Program-made: the position numbers and the translations under genes
Notes under the pieces: model-generated
What the model was told of the DNA's origin: nothing
Seen by the model: only the letters and a program-made list of their open reading frames with translations
The model's database searches: none
Shown: positions 36,306 to 48,439 of the stretch, one piece after another
How the letters are laid out: each line of letters starts with the position of its first letter
How positions within the stretch are numbered: position 1 is the first letter of the stretch
Source of the DNA: Dichotomocladium elegans
Lineage: Eukaryota > Mucoromycota > Mucoromycetes > Mucorales > Lichtheimiaceae
Length of the DNA stretch: 64,000 bases
Assembly: GCA_025716815.1 (NCBI GenBank)
Contig: JAIXMN010000011.1
Span: 744,001 to 808,000 of the forward strand
Direction of reading: 5' to 3'

Positions 36306-37232
36306 TTAATTATAATATGTTAAAATACTTCATTTTATTATCCCTTCCCTACCTACTATCCTATTGTATTCCCCACGCCCCACCCTCCGCGCTCGATAAA
36401 ACACATATACCATGTGTCACGGCCGTCGCTTTCACCATAAATGGTCGTCATTTTAAAAAAATTTCACTTCTTTTAGAAAGAGAAAAATCCGATCATGGTA
36501 TCATTGGCCCGGGCACCAGGGCGGCTCTAAAGTTTTTTTTTAACATCGGCCTTCGACACGTATGTCGCCGCCTCTGCTGTTGGGTTCTCGAAAGTGTTAC
36601 GGAGTCCCAACAGAAAGAATGCATATTTGTTTTGTATCTTACAAGCAATGCAGTTCACTTGTATCGTTGCCGCCTTTTCAATCTTGCACTGACGCCTGCC
36701 TTTTCCTCCGAGCCTTTCGGGTTTGCTGAGCTTGCATTTTCCAGAAAGTCCATGGGCGACCAACACTTTGACCGGGCCCCTCAACAGAGAGTTCGGTACC
36801 TACCACAGAACTAAAATGGTCTATTCAGGGGGTAGAAAAGAAATAGATGTACTGCCTTTACATTTTCCCCCCTCTAGCCGTTGTTAGATGAATTAGATAT
36901 TCTATTCATGAACATGACTCAACGTCTTGAGACAATACTTGAAAAAAAATTATATCGTACGATGAAAATAATATTAAAAGCCATTAAGCTCGGAATGGAT
37001 CTGATAGGCCATCTTTTTCTGGTTGTAGCTATCCCGGTTTGCTGCTTTTATGTGTAACGTTATGCATTTCCTCACTGCAACTGCGTAGTACATGAAAATA
37101 ATGGTCGTTGACGCGGGTGTTCAGTCTCGGTGAGCAGGTCATATGCCATGGAAGTCGATCGCGAATCTTGTACCATCCAAGGACGGATCAATCCCTTTAA
37201 GTTATCGGTCACTACTTTCTGTTCCGCTCTGA

Positions 37233-37241
37233 ATCTGATAA
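37233..37241 (+). promoter_or_regulatory. ATCTGATAA site without an assigned gene
   Basis: Perfect match to the fungal iron-GATA-factor consensus, 928 bp beyond the FTR1 stop codon. No confident gene lies beside it. A close variant, ATCTGATAG, lies at about 36999-37007. Confidence 0.35.
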
Positions 37242-37493
37242 ACAACATTTCCCTGACCATAAAAATTCTGGGGGAGACGCCAGTCACGGCAGCACTTTGC
37301 AAGCATCAATTGCCTCGGTGCGTTTCACAATGTCTCACACATAGCCTACCGAATCATGTGCAACACATAAAATATGCGGGGAAGGGAACTCTTGAGCCGG
37401 TCAAGATGGGAAACATGTGACAAAGGGGCACATGCACCGCAATGCATCTGATTACGCTTGTTTCGCGTCGCTTTAAAGGAGCAAAAATAAAAA

Positions 37494-37502
37494 ATCTGAT
37501 AA
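37494..37502 (+). promoter_or_regulatory. Second ATCTGATAA site without an assigned gene
   Basis: Perfect match to the same consensus, 261 bp from the previous one and in the same orientation. It falls inside the small open frame 37442-37753, whose reality is unknown. Confidence 0.35.
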
Positions 37503-39835
37503 GCGACACAGGATCCATACGAACATGTGAGTTACATGCACAATGCGCACCAATGATCTATGCGTTCTCCTTGGTTGACAAGACCATGCAGGCAATTGAA
37601 GGATTCTCTATGGAAAGTCTAACTAAACCTGGCTTCCGCCGAAAACTAGAAGCATGCCTGAATCATGAGAGCCTGTGGCCCCTTTTGGTTTTTCTTCATG
37701 TGAGTAACTCTGATAGAATATACACGTACAAACATCGCACACACAGGGTATGAATCGATGGATCATATTGTATATTCATCGATTAACATCTTCAAGTTCG
37801 TATATTCTGAGAGTACAGACTCTATCTTCTCATATACCGCGCTAAAAACCTAAAAAGATTCAAAGCCACTGGTAATAATAAAGCCGAAAGGATGCACCCT
37901 TGTCTTAACTCTTGGGATTACATCGCCAACGAAAATCTGGACCGGGATTGGAGCTCTGGTTCACGGAGGAATTTACATCTTTCAGCGCAAAACAAAAAAA
38001 AAAATGAGGACCCAACAGTAGTAGACGCGACGCCATGATTAGACATCGTTCTTTTAGACATACATAATCTCTCTGGGTCTCAAAGGTTGGCTAAGACTAA
38101 ATGAACCATAACATCGACACGCGCCATATCAAAGACTATGTATTGAAGAAAATACGTGAACTTGAGATATTTTTGACGAGGTGAGCTTCCAATCGGCATA
38201 CCATCTCGCTCAGCGACTGAGGCCCAGTTCAAATAGACCGTTGGTTTGACGAGCACAATCTTCTGTCTTCATTGCACTAGTACGTGGAGCGTTTCTTTGC
38301 AATGTGTAGTAGCTCGCGGATATATAGACACTAGTATCATGTAACTACAGTAGCCAAATACTTACTTGGGCGACCATTATCATGCCTATAGCAAAACCCA
38401 ATGATTCGAACATCAACTAGATACTGGATGATTTAGAAAAAAAGCATGCTAGTTCCGCGTTTAAAATAAGATTCTATGGAGGCAGTTTCATCTCGATTAA
38501 GTAATATCGAACCGTCCTTTTCGCCCATACTGGAGTTGTCCCCTCTTGGTCTTCACAATAGAACGGTGTTGAGGAAAGAACCACACCCAACTTACCAATG
38601 GCAAGTATCAGCCTGGTTCATAAAATCAGCCACTTTTCATTGAAATATCCTTCTGTTCTTTGTCGAGGTAATAATCATACACTGACCTCAGAGAATAGGG
38701 ATCAAACGACTTTGGATCCTCTGTCATAGCGATGTCAAAGGCATTGAGCAGATTGAATAACAACTCTGAAGAGCAAATTTGCAACGCAGCGATGGGTTTT
38801 ATACCCAAGGAAAACATATAGACCATGCTGCTCATCTATCTGGCGATTGCACTGGACGGACGAGCTTCAATTCTGACTATAGCACCCGGCAAACGCTATG
38901 TCAACTAAAGGAGGGGCGTGATCTACGGCCGGTGAACCCATCCAGGATCAAAACAGGACGTTTATAACACCTACTGTTAATGGGACGGCGGAGTCCGGTC
39001 GACCGGCAGATAGCTCTTATCCAGCAGATGTCTCCCGCACGTAGGATCATCAATATTAGCTATACCTTGCAATGATTTCGTGCTTCCCTCGGGCCTCAGC
39101 TGAGTCGCACGACACAATTAGATATTTACGCACTGATGTATCCATCGGCATATCTCGACCATAGTTTACGCATGAGTAGTACATCCTTCCCCCCACACAC
39201 GTAAACCGTACGGCAGCGCCTGCACTAGGGACGTACCATGAAGACTACGTATTGCCTAGATTCCTGCTGTTGCTGATTCTTAGGAGGGATAACGTAGCAG
39301 CCCCGTGGAACAATAAACAAACTCTATTGTTACTTTTGCTGCAGCTACATACCGACGTTACCCGCTCCTTGCCGTGTAACACAGCCTCTGCATCAATTGA
39401 TAGAGCTATCACTGCTACTGAGGACACATCAAGATGATAGCTGAGTAATCAATCCCCAGCATACAGAGAAAGGGAGACAATTTCGATGGGGATTCACGAA
39501 TACGCCACAACCATTCCCGCACGCGCCATTATCCAGTTCAACGCCCCTCCCCGCTAATACTAGGCCTGATGGGTTGGGCGCATGACCTTTTTGCCGCAGG
39601 TAAGTGTGGCTGGTTGTCCGATTACAGCCACTAAGCAATGAGTCAAACGCAAGTGACGCGATGACCTCATGGTATGTATGGAATTCCCACTACGAGCCCA
39701 TGCCCTAAAAATGGTCGGTTTAGGCATGAGAGAAATCCGATAATTTGTCCTGCATACATGGATCGCAGGCCCCGTCAATGGTAGCTATCTTTTTCCGCGC
39801 TCGTGGTGATATGACGCATACAAAGTAAAAAAAAA

Positions 39836-41463
39836 ATGTCGCGCAAAAATGTGATGATAAAAACATACATTTGTCCCATGGATAAAAAAGGCCCTAGATA
39901 CACCCGTTAGTCAACAGAAAATATCAGCATCCTTCTTACTCTTCAACTTACCCCGAAGGTAGCTAGGCGTACCATTGCGATAACAATGGTGGAAAAGGGA
40001 GGAAAGGAAGGAACCAGAGCTGTTGAGCATCGACAGTCGAAGCGTTGGAGGAAGGAACGAGGAGGGATGACGACGGACCAACGTCAACACCAGCGACAGA
40101 AGCATCGAGGAAAGCAACGGAGGGAGCAGACGAAAAAAGCACCTCGACGAAGCCATGGTGGGATATTTGCGCCGGTGCAGCCAAACCACGGTCTCACCCA
40201 AAGCCCATACCCTCTCTTCTCGAGGCACTTGAGCTAGGCTGATATCGTTATCTACAGAGGATCCGGAATATTAGAAGGTTGTAGATTGGGACAAGGGTAA
40301 CCTATTGCGTTTTATTTGCTCTTGACACCCGACCAAAACTGCTCAATCGGAATGAGTTCAGATGAGTATGGTGGAAGATAAGCACATCGATATCCCCAGC
40401 CTTATGGTTAGGTGCATTATCCATCACCAAATAATGGACCCTTCATATGTTCCTATCTATCCATTTCATCTATTGTAGACTTAAGGAAGCTGAGATATCG
40501 TCCAGTTACAGTTCGTTTGCTCGCAACTTCAGATTGAATCGCCCTTCTTTCTTGGTTGGTGATGGCGGGAGTCTCCCATTTCATATTAATATGGAATCCA
40601 GACTCATCAAGGAAAAACGCAGCTTTCCTAAAGCTGATGTTGGTCCTATCCCATCTGCACACCCTGTCAAGGCGCCGTTGGATCTTCGTAATGCTATTCC
40701 TGTCTACAGGCTGAAACAGAGCCGTTTTTCTATGACAAATTGCATTTGTTTTTCATAAATCGATGGAGTGTCGTTTTAGACACTTCGAGACCTTTAAATA
40801 GTTGGAGTAGTTGCTCCATCAGCTACTCTAGGACAATGGATGGATACATATCAACACACTCTAAAATAACGCTCTTATGCTCTTCATTGAGAATACGCGA
40901 ACAATCCCTCGAGTTAGGTTTCTTAAAGATGCTGTCAGGGTCCTTTTTGTATTCTAATGCCCGTCGCTGGGCTGAATGAACATGGAGTCCTAGCACCTGA
41001 TATACTCAAGACCTTCTCAGACATCAGTTTGAAAAATCCGACCTTGTCTTGGTCAGTGTACGCTGTGTAACTGCGGTTGATCCTTGCTTCTTTCATCCGA
41101 ATGTCTGTATCCTTTCGCTTGGGAATGTGTGTGGTAGTAAGCTCAGATTTATCTCTGCAAGATATGCTACGCAGATATTCAGTACGAGAACAAACGGGTT
41201 GCAGACAGTACGTTTCTTCATCAACAACATAGTCCATAGGTTCTGGACAGCCATTCTCATCAATGATATGACCTTGGCCATCTTCGTAGGAAAATAGGTT
41301 GCTCATTTCAGAATGGAAAATTGTATTAAAAAGGAAAAGGTCAAAAGGACGAATTTTCATAGAGATGGATTTGCCAAGTTTTTTTTTTGTGCGACATCCT
41401 TCCGTGGATGCATGTGGTCCTGCGTCTTCAGAACTGGCAGGGGTGCGGCTTTGATTTTGGAAG
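39836..41463 (-). mobile_element. IS630/Tc1-mariner-like DNA transposon, copy A (inactive)
   Basis: Copy A is nearly identical to copy B at 50.1-51.8 kb, in the opposite orientation. The transposase strand is minus. Candidate terminal or subterminal repeats are ATGTCGCGCAAAAAT at 39836 and its inverted partner TTTTTTGTGCGACAT ending at 41397. Similarity to copy B continues past the second repeat to about 41463. The 3' end after the transposase region holds a long open but unexplained stretch (about 39960-40230). Exact ends and target-site duplication were not resolved. Confidence 0.8.
40235..41306 (-). pseudogene. Broken IS630/Tc1-mariner-like transposase, copy A
   Basis: Reading from the ATG at 41306 the protein begins MSNLFSYEDGQGH and runs into a helix-turn-helix-like segment (MSEKVLSISGA). 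The first catalytic Asp lies in FFLDESGFHINMKWE, the second in VMDNAPNHK, and the Glu in IPIEQFW, the DDE pattern of IS630/Tc1-mariner enzymes. The frame is broken several times: after CSFSPATG, by a stop (TAG on minus at about 40453-40455), by a +1 G just after it, and by a one-base loss near 40311 that makes a stop after KSK. The product cannot be functional as it stands. Confidence 0.8.
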
Positions 41464-42486
41464 GTGGTGGCATGTCTCTTTCTTTCATATTGCAGCCGAT
41501 GCCACGCCGTGATACTCATGTCCCAAAAATACATAGTGTTGGGCTATGTACGTGCCTCTCAGGAATGGTGAGGTCGCCATCATCTTGACAAACGGGACGT
41601 AGCGTAATGTATGATCAATTATAGCTTTTGAGCCATTGCCGTGATCACTAATGGATACGATACGTACATACTAGCCGGGGCAGATTTCAACGCACGAGCC
41701 ATCGGCGTTACAGTATATTTGTCACATCTCAACGTGGTGTGTACCCCTGAAACGATAATCGCAAATAAAGGACGTTGCAGACAAAACCCCATGTCCTCAT
41801 TACTTATCGCTATTCATTGGCTCATCCATTATAAAGAAGCATTTTCTCGTATTATCTAATCGCGACATCATCAAATTACCTCGCATGATTCAAGATTTGA
41901 CTGTTTATTCCAATGTTCATGACGCCCTGCGGTGTTTGTAGAGGTATGTGCTCCTTTCTCAATTTGTCATGTTTTGAATAAAGCAGAAGCAAAAGAATAG
42001 GATACATTGCTCAGATCCATTCTCAAGTTTGCTACTTGTTAGACAAAGACACACTGTTGTTTTAAGAACAGCTACTCAGATGACCGAAGATAGTTGTTTG
42101 CTTCGACCAAAAGTCAGAGGACAGCTATAGAACAAATTCCGTACCAGTTTAGACTCTCTCCGAGTTCGGGTACTCTGGCGCTAAAGTCTTATATATATCC
42201 AAGTACTAATAGCTCCGATGCAATCAAGTAGCAGCAGCAGCAGCAGCAGCAGCAGAAGTCATTGTATACATCGAAAAGCAAGGAGTGGCGCAGGACATGT
42301 TTGTCAAAAAAAAAAAAAGGCCGTGGTGTCACAAAAAGAAAGCCTTTCTGTTTGAACACGAATAGCTATTGTAGAACACATGCAGAAGGGCCGATCTAAA
42401 AATAACAGAGGTCCAAGCCCTAAGTTCTGCCAGCAAAAGTCGAACATACTATACTCTTTCTCTTTCCTCTCGTCCTCCTCCAGCTC
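41464..42486. other. Intergenic region upstream of the NIPA gene
   Basis: No supported gene. It contains a CAG repeat, an A tract (42307-42318) and pyrimidine-rich leader sequence before 42487. Confidence 0.5.
42231..42255. repeat. CAG/GCA microsatellite
   Basis: Eight consecutive CAG units in noncoding sequence about 230 bp upstream of the NIPA start codon. Confidence 0.9.
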
Positions 42487-44303
42487 ATGAGTGATTCACC
42501 AAATTCGCCAAGTAATCCCTTCGGTGCAGGATCTGCCGATGCCCACGGATCACTTTATAAGGGCATCGGCCTTTCACTCGCGATCGGAAGCAGTACGGCT
42601 TTACACTTGCAACTTATACCTCGTCCCCTCTTTATCAGCGTCGCACTCACCCGGTTATATAAACGTATGTTTTCACGCTAGGCTTATTTATCGGTAGCAG
42701 TTTTGTCTTGAAGAAAAAGGGGTTGTTACAGTCCATGGACCAGTCAGGTAAAAAAAAAAAACGGATCTGTATGTGCGATTGATTTTGTAGACACCTTGCG
42801 TGATGAGGGGAAGATACGAGGATGATCACTTTACTGATCAGCACAGGGACACAAAACCAGGACGAGAAGCAGGCGAGGGTTATGCGTACCTCAAATCTGG
42901 CATGTGGTGGGCCGGCATGATTTTAAGTAAGGACTTTGGGCCCCAATTTGGAATCGTGCTGAGATATGCGCATGTTAACTAATTTCCCTTCAATTATTAC
43001 TCTCCACCATCCTCAGTGATCATCGGAGAGCTGTGCAATTTTGTTGCGTATTCCTTTGCGCCCGCAATTCTAGTCACACCACTTGGAGCACTAAGTGTGG
43101 TCATTTGGTATATTAATTTAATCTGTAGAGTAGTGCACCGATATCCGTGCTAATCATCTTTGAAATCTATAGCGCAGTCCTTTCATCCTTTTTTCTAAGA
43201 GAACGTCTTACGTTTCAAGGCAAGGTCGGATGCGTTCAGTGCATCCTTGGCGCGATTGTCATTATATTGCATGCTCCTGAGGAAGGGACGTCAGATACAA
43301 CGATCGAGAATTTTAAGCACTTGATGCTTTCCGTAGGTGAGTTCGTACATCGTATGCATACGACGGATTCGAATCCTGAGTATCTCAAAATAACTAGGGT
43401 TCCTGGTCTATGCGGGCATTGCCGTAATTTTCTCGGGTGTTCTTGTCTTTTATTGTGGACCTCGATGGGGACATCGCAACATGCTTGTCTACATTGGCAT
43501 TTGTTCCTGGATTGGATCCCTATCGGTGGTGTTTACCCAAGGACTTGGATCAGCTATCGTGCACTCGTTCACGATCGCGAACCAATTCACGAACTGGTTC
43601 ATATACCTCGTCATGGCCCTCACAATAGTAACTCTCGTTGTTGAGATCGTCTATCTCAACAAAGCTCTCAATATCTTCAACACCGCAGTCGTGACGCCGA
43701 CATATTATGTCATGTTTACGACATTGACGATAGTAAGCTCCATCGTCTTGTACCGAGGCTTTGACGCTTCGGGAGTTGATATAACAACGTGTGTGTTTGG
43801 CTTCCTTGTCATTTGCTCAGGCGTCGCCCTGATGCACTTTTCTCGCAGCGAGGGCATGAACGATGACGGTACGAGCACTATCGATAGCAGGAAGAGGAGT
43901 CTACTCCACACATTCATGGTCGACAACGAGAAAATCCTGTACGATGATCGACCAAGCGCAGATCCTTATGGTGATAGAAACTATGACCCTTCAAACTTTA
44001 ACGAGAATGTCAATGCCAATCCATTCCGAGATCCGCCAACAAACGCCAGCGAACTGAGCAAAGAGAAGGGCAAGTCGTAAAAAAGAATTTAGAAAGGTAT
44101 GCTTGCTGATGTGTCATTTTTTAGGTGTCGCTTTCCATTCTACTACATCTGCGGAGACCATCGAAATTCACCAACTGCACATGTCGTCATCTCAGCACCG
44201 CGATGCACAGGATACTGCTGATCGGATTGACGATTTTCCAATGGGCTCAGTTCGTGGTAACGGCGCCGATGACGACGATCGCAAGGCTTTGGTGTATCCG
44301 TAA
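42487..44303 (+). CDS. NIPA-type magnesium transporter
   Basis: Seven exons (42487-42592, 42682-42747, 42861-42926, 43017-43107, 43173-43336, 43398-44069, 44125-44303) give 447 aa. Nine hydrophobic segments match the NIPA family: SLFIGSSFVLKKKGLL, EGYAYLKSGMWWAGMIL, LVTPLGALSVV, SSFFLRERL, LNKALNIFNTAVVTPTYYV and CVFGFLVICSGVALMHF. NIPA proteins sit in plasma or endosomal membranes and carry Mg2+. The last intron (44070-44124) has a GC donor (GCAAGT); if it is not spliced, the frame stops at 44080 and the protein is 391 aa with tail KGKS instead of a 59-residue acidic/His-containing tail. Intron 2 (42748-42860) uses acceptor AACCAG/GA, the only one preserving frame. The gene sits between two inverted transposon copies. 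Confidence 0.88.
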
Positions 44304-44689
44304 ATAAATTCCCTTTCATCCATTCTGTATAACCCTGTACGCCTTACTGCCTAGACTGTGTTTATTCCTTCCATTCTTGTCCATCACCGCGCCTGTACAT
44401 GCTGACCCAATCCATTCCCCCTCCCGAAACAGCTGAAACATATGCTTAAAAAATATAGTTACGGTGATCTTGCATCATTTTGTTCATAGGTATATGTTCA
44501 AGCTTGCCTATTGACCGAGAAACCTGTGACTTTCTGAGAAAACCGAGCTCATTTTATGTACCTCTTTTTTCTTTGCTTTTCTTTTCCGACTGGGTAACAA
44601 AAGCCATATCCGGGATTAATCCTGATCGCACTCCCATGAGTGTTTTGGAATCTCAACAATGATCCATTGATAAAAGAATGCTGTAGAGA
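44304..44689. other. Intergenic region
   Basis: A 386-bp gap with no supported coding sequence; pyrimidine-rich tracts around 44560-44590. Confidence 0.5.
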
Positions 44690-46224
44690 ATGCTCTTGCA
44701 AAAGTTGAAAAGGAAATTTTCAACAGCTGCTCAAAGCAGAAGCACCAGGTGTGTGTGTGTGGAAATGCACGACACAAATGTCTCGTTATGGTATGATTCA
44801 CAGTTCCTTTCTTCAGGAACAAGTGTGAAGTCGCAGCAGCGAACCGCGTGGTAGTAAATGGGCTACGCAAGGTCAAACCTTACTATTTCGAGCACAGCGC
44901 GTATGCCAAAGCACGCTGGACAGGGCAGCCGTTGATAGATATTTTTGACACCGAGTTCCAGTACCGCGACAGAGTGTATTATGTATGTGATCAATTACTC
45001 GTCACGTTGATGCATACTATATGTACCAATCACGGATACTGGATCTCGTAGAGACACGCTATAGAGACTGGCTTAATCACAGTCAACCGGAGGCAGGTCA
45101 GCCCCGATTACCTCGTCCGCACGCAAGATCACATCGTCCATTGCATCCATCGCCATGAACCTGCAGTCACTGCTAAACCTATCATAATCCTTCAGCAGCA
45201 GCAACACGACGATCTATTAGCCATAAACAAGCCGGGTGGCATTCCTGTAAGCACCGATATATTCAATTTATTTTGACTCTGTGTGAGCTCAGCTTTTGGC
45301 TTAAAAACCGCTCGGAAAGGTCCATCCTGGCGGGCGGTATTGGCACAATACAGTTACGCAATTATTGAAAGAACAGCTCGGTGTTCCAAGGCTCTTTCGT
45401 AAGCAACATTCCTGCTCCTTGTTGCTGCGTAGTTAGCGTCCTTACTAAGAGCAGTATAGCTGTGAACAGGCTAGATCTTCCCACCTCGGGCCTTTTCTTT
45501 GTTGGGCTGAACGCTGAGAGAGCCCGACTTTTGAGTGACGAGATGGTCAGAGGAGCTGTCCAGAAAGAGTACCTCTGCCGCGTCGACGGCAAGTTTCCTG
45601 AGTAAGTGTGTGTGTGTGTGTGTCCCATTGCAACAATACAAGGATGTTGCTGGTCCTACTGTTTCCAGTAATAATCACTCATATTATGCTACGGTTCTCA
45701 AACCGTGCGTACGTGCGTGAACTAATCCTAGTGGGCAAATCATTTGCGAGGCGCCTGTCCGGATGATCTCCTATCGCCTTTCGGTGCATTACGTACATCC
45801 AGATGGCCGGCCAAGTAAGACGCTTTTTGAGCGAATCTCCTATGACGGCAAGACAAGCGTAGTCCGATGCAGACCGCTGACCGGTCGAACCCATCAGATC
45901 CGCGTTCATCTCCGGTACCTGGGCTTTCCGATCGCAAACGATCCGTTATACGGCAACCGGTTGCCATGGTCTTATCTTTTAATGCCCGGCCAGCCTCTCA
46001 GCTCTGAGAGCGCCGCCGCTGTTGTCAATACCATCGCAACGTCGGTCAGCTATCCCAGATTTGTGCAGAAAACAGAAATTCAAAAAGAGGACGACTGCTG
46101 TAACGAATGTGGGCTGGTACATACTCCCGATCCGCCAGAGGCGAGCCTGGCAATTTATCTGCATGCATGGCGGTATAGTGGGAAAGGGTGGGCGTACGAA
46201 ACAGAAATACCAGATTGGGTATGA
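44690..46224 (+). CDS. RluA-family pseudouridine synthase (Pus9/Rib2-like)
   Basis: Six exons (44690-44748, 44817-44982, 45052-45246, 45320-45398, 45460-45601, 45732-46224) encode 377 aa. The N-terminal part has an S4-like segment ([11 protein letters not shown]) after [13 protein letters not shown], then [22 protein letters not shown]. The catalytic motif is [12 protein letters not shown] with Asp172. The end of the fold is [22 protein letters not shown]. Proteins of this type change uridine to pseudouridine in tRNA (Pus9 in mitochondria, Rib2/Pus8 in cytosol, position 32) or rRNA. The usual His before Arg-Leu-Asp is Asn here. No riboflavin-type deaminase domain is present, so Rib2-like deaminase activity is not expected. 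Exon 5 uses acceptor TATAG/CT, supported by a CTTACTAAG branch site. GT repeats fill the start of intron 5. Confidence 0.87.
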
Positions 46225-46492
46225 AGACGCGAGAGAAAAATGAAGTCTTTATAGTATTATTAGGGTAATGAGAAAAAAAGAAAAACAAAAATTGTACAAA
46301 ACTGCAAGGAAGCGAAAGCAAAATAAAAATGTACTGTATGTAATAGTAATGTAGTATAGGGCGGCGAGTGGTGCTGGGGTGTGAAGAGGATGCAAGTTAG
46401 AAATCTGAACGTTCTAGTTTGTCTGTCTGGACGGGGGAGCCACGATCAATAGCCCGTGCGTGAACATCTTGATTCTCGGCCTATGTAGCACA

Positions 46493-48439
46493 TCAATCGT
46501 TTGAGCTCACGTCATGCAATGACTTTGGAAATTGCTCAATAATCGCCGGACAGCCCATCAGATCATGCCCGCCAGCCTGACATAAGGCACAATAAGGCGG
46601 TTCATCATCCTCCATGATGGGAGGGGGTATATTGTGTCGTAGTAGCTGCTGGGAGCTGTGCCTATGCTGGTGATTATCAGTAAGCAGTCTCCGTACCGAT
46701 TTTCGTTCATGGTCGAGTGACTGAGCGAGATCTTCCTCTTTCGATATCTTGACTTCTATGAGCTTTTCGAGTTCGATAATATCTCGATTTAAAACCGAGA
46801 TCTCTCGACGATGTTGCATTTGCTCAATTTCCCGTTCTTGCCGCATGGAGTGGATGGTTTTCTGAGCTTCATTGAGCTGTGCCTGCAAATCAGAAATGGG
46901 AGGAGCCGGGATCGGTGGGAGCTCCTTTGTACGATCGTTGAGACTTTGGTACTCGGATTGCAAGAGCCCGTACGCATTCTGTAGAGTCTGATGTTCTTGT
47001 TTGAGCCTAGTCATGTCTGCCGCCGGTGTGGGTGGGGACGCTTTTTTAGAAAGTTCGGCTAACAAAGTAGCATTTTGCGCTTCAAGCGCTTCGATACTTT
47101 GTTTGAGACGAGCAGACTCCGCATGGACATTGTCCACACGCTGCTGATATTCCTCCTCAAGCGTATGTCGAAGCTGCTTCATCTCATTCTCGTAGCGTGT
47201 CCGTTGCTCCTCCATCCGTGACAATCGATCCTCGAGCAAATCGATGGCCTGCTTGTGCTGTTTTTCGGATGCATCCCTTTCGCTCCTAAGCCTGTCACGA
47301 TCCGCTTCGAGAATCTGTATCCGCTCATGTGCATCAGCAAGATTAGCAGCCTGTCGCTTCTTGTTCTCTTCGTGGCGCTGCGTTGATGCCTCATAGAGCT
47401 CGATCGTTTCTAGGCCTGCCCGCTTCAAATCGTCAACGGATTGCTCGAGTTCTTCGATCCGTTTGCTATAACGCAAATCGGTCTCTTTGAGCTGTTCCTG
47501 CAGTGCATATATGCGTTCTTCGTATTGCTTGCGCTGCTGCTCCGACTCGGGGCCACCTTCCTTTTTAGTTGTTGCGTCGTCTAAATTGGTAGTCGCATCC
47601 ATGACAGCAGGAGAAGGGTGTCCAGTTTGTGAAATTGATAGATCCTCATGCGGTGACACAGAAAGCGGGTGTAATGATGAATGGGGTTGTTGATGGTGCG
47701 AGATTGTGGGCCGACGTTGTCGACGTCTCTGTTGCTGTGCATTGGAGAGGATCGGCATCGATGCCTGTTTTTTTACAAGAGGGTGACTGACAGGCTTTTG
47801 CTTTTCAGGTGAAATCTTGCTCTGGAGGACAAAGATGCCGGTTCGTGGTGGGCAATAGAAGTAGCGGATCCTATTATGTGTTTCTTTAAAAGTTAAGACG
47901 GATGCAACCAGTACTTCTTTTACTTACCCATTAACGGATCCATCATTTTTGCCCGTGCCCTGCACGTCCAGCTCAATGCCTGACCAAATACCCGTTTTGA
48001 ACCGAGTGGTGCCAAGGAACCGCAATGTGCCCGAGAGATTCATTGACTCGACTGTGACGCGCTGGCCGATTACAAAACCTTCTTTATCCTTTGGACTACC
48101 CAACATGGTAACAGGACTATGTGCTGCGGTGCTCAGCGAAGACCGCGGGGTTGTCAGGGTCGTCTGGATCGAGCTAGTGCTCGAGGATACCGAGAACCGC
48201 GGCACTGAGCAAGGTGATTGTGCTGCCTGATCGTCATCGTTGAGTGACCCATCTGACATGCGCGACCGGGACGGAGAAACATGGGTAGATTTCGAAATTG
48301 ACATGGGAGTTGGAAGGCGGAATTGCTGGCGTGATCTCAGGACGTCCTGCGATGCCTGGCGAGCTAACCGTCGAGACGTTGTTGAATGAGACAACTCATC
48401 GCTGACTTGCCTACTACTACAGTCTTTGAATCCTGACAT
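46493..48439 (-). CDS. CAP-Gly microtubule plus-end protein, CLIP-170/Bik1/Tip1-like
   Basis: Two minus-strand exons (48439-47928, 47870-46493) encode 629 aa. A Ser-rich N-terminus is followed by a CAP-Gly domain (about 122-187). It includes GTTRFKTGIWSGIEL and the GKNDGSVNG signature, which binds EB1/tubulin tails. A long coiled coil (about 260-570) gives dimerisation. The C-terminus carries a CCHC zinc knuckle with C598, C601, H606 and C611 (YCALCQAGGHDLMGCP). This order is that of CLIP-170, budding-yeast Bik1 and fission-yeast Tip1, which track growing microtubule ends and help dynein and cell polarity. An upstream noncoding exon is possible, but the first ATG gives a complete protein. Confidence 0.93.

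Larger units (their letters stand above)
36306..39835. other. Gene-poor 3.5-kb region downstream of FTR1
   Basis: No gene could be supported. Longest frames are 36317-36814 (+), 37130-37420 (+), 37442-37753 (+) and 38626-38835 (-), none with a recognised domain. The 37442-37753 frame ends in FLH before a GTGAGT donor-like sequence (about 37699), so it might be an exon of an unrecognised gene. Two perfect ATCTGATAA sites lie in this stretch. The sequence beyond about 37.8 kb has many stops in all frames and looks like decayed DNA. Confidence 0.4.

Noticed and set aside
36527..36784. Minus-strand frame with a Lys-rich block, NCIACK and a loose resemblance to ribosomal protein eL42
   Set aside because: The similarity is a spaced handful of residues, no intron or promoter context supports it, and key eL42 blocks are missing. 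At best a relic.
42791..42846. Other acceptors (42790, 42820, 42841, 42846) for NIPA exon 3
   Set aside because: None is in phase with the preceding exon; only the acceptor at 42860 restores the NIPA frame.
43361..43382. GGATTCGAATCC, similar to a tRNA B box
   Set aside because: It lies within an intron of the NIPA gene, there is no A box at the right distance and no cloverleaf can be folded.
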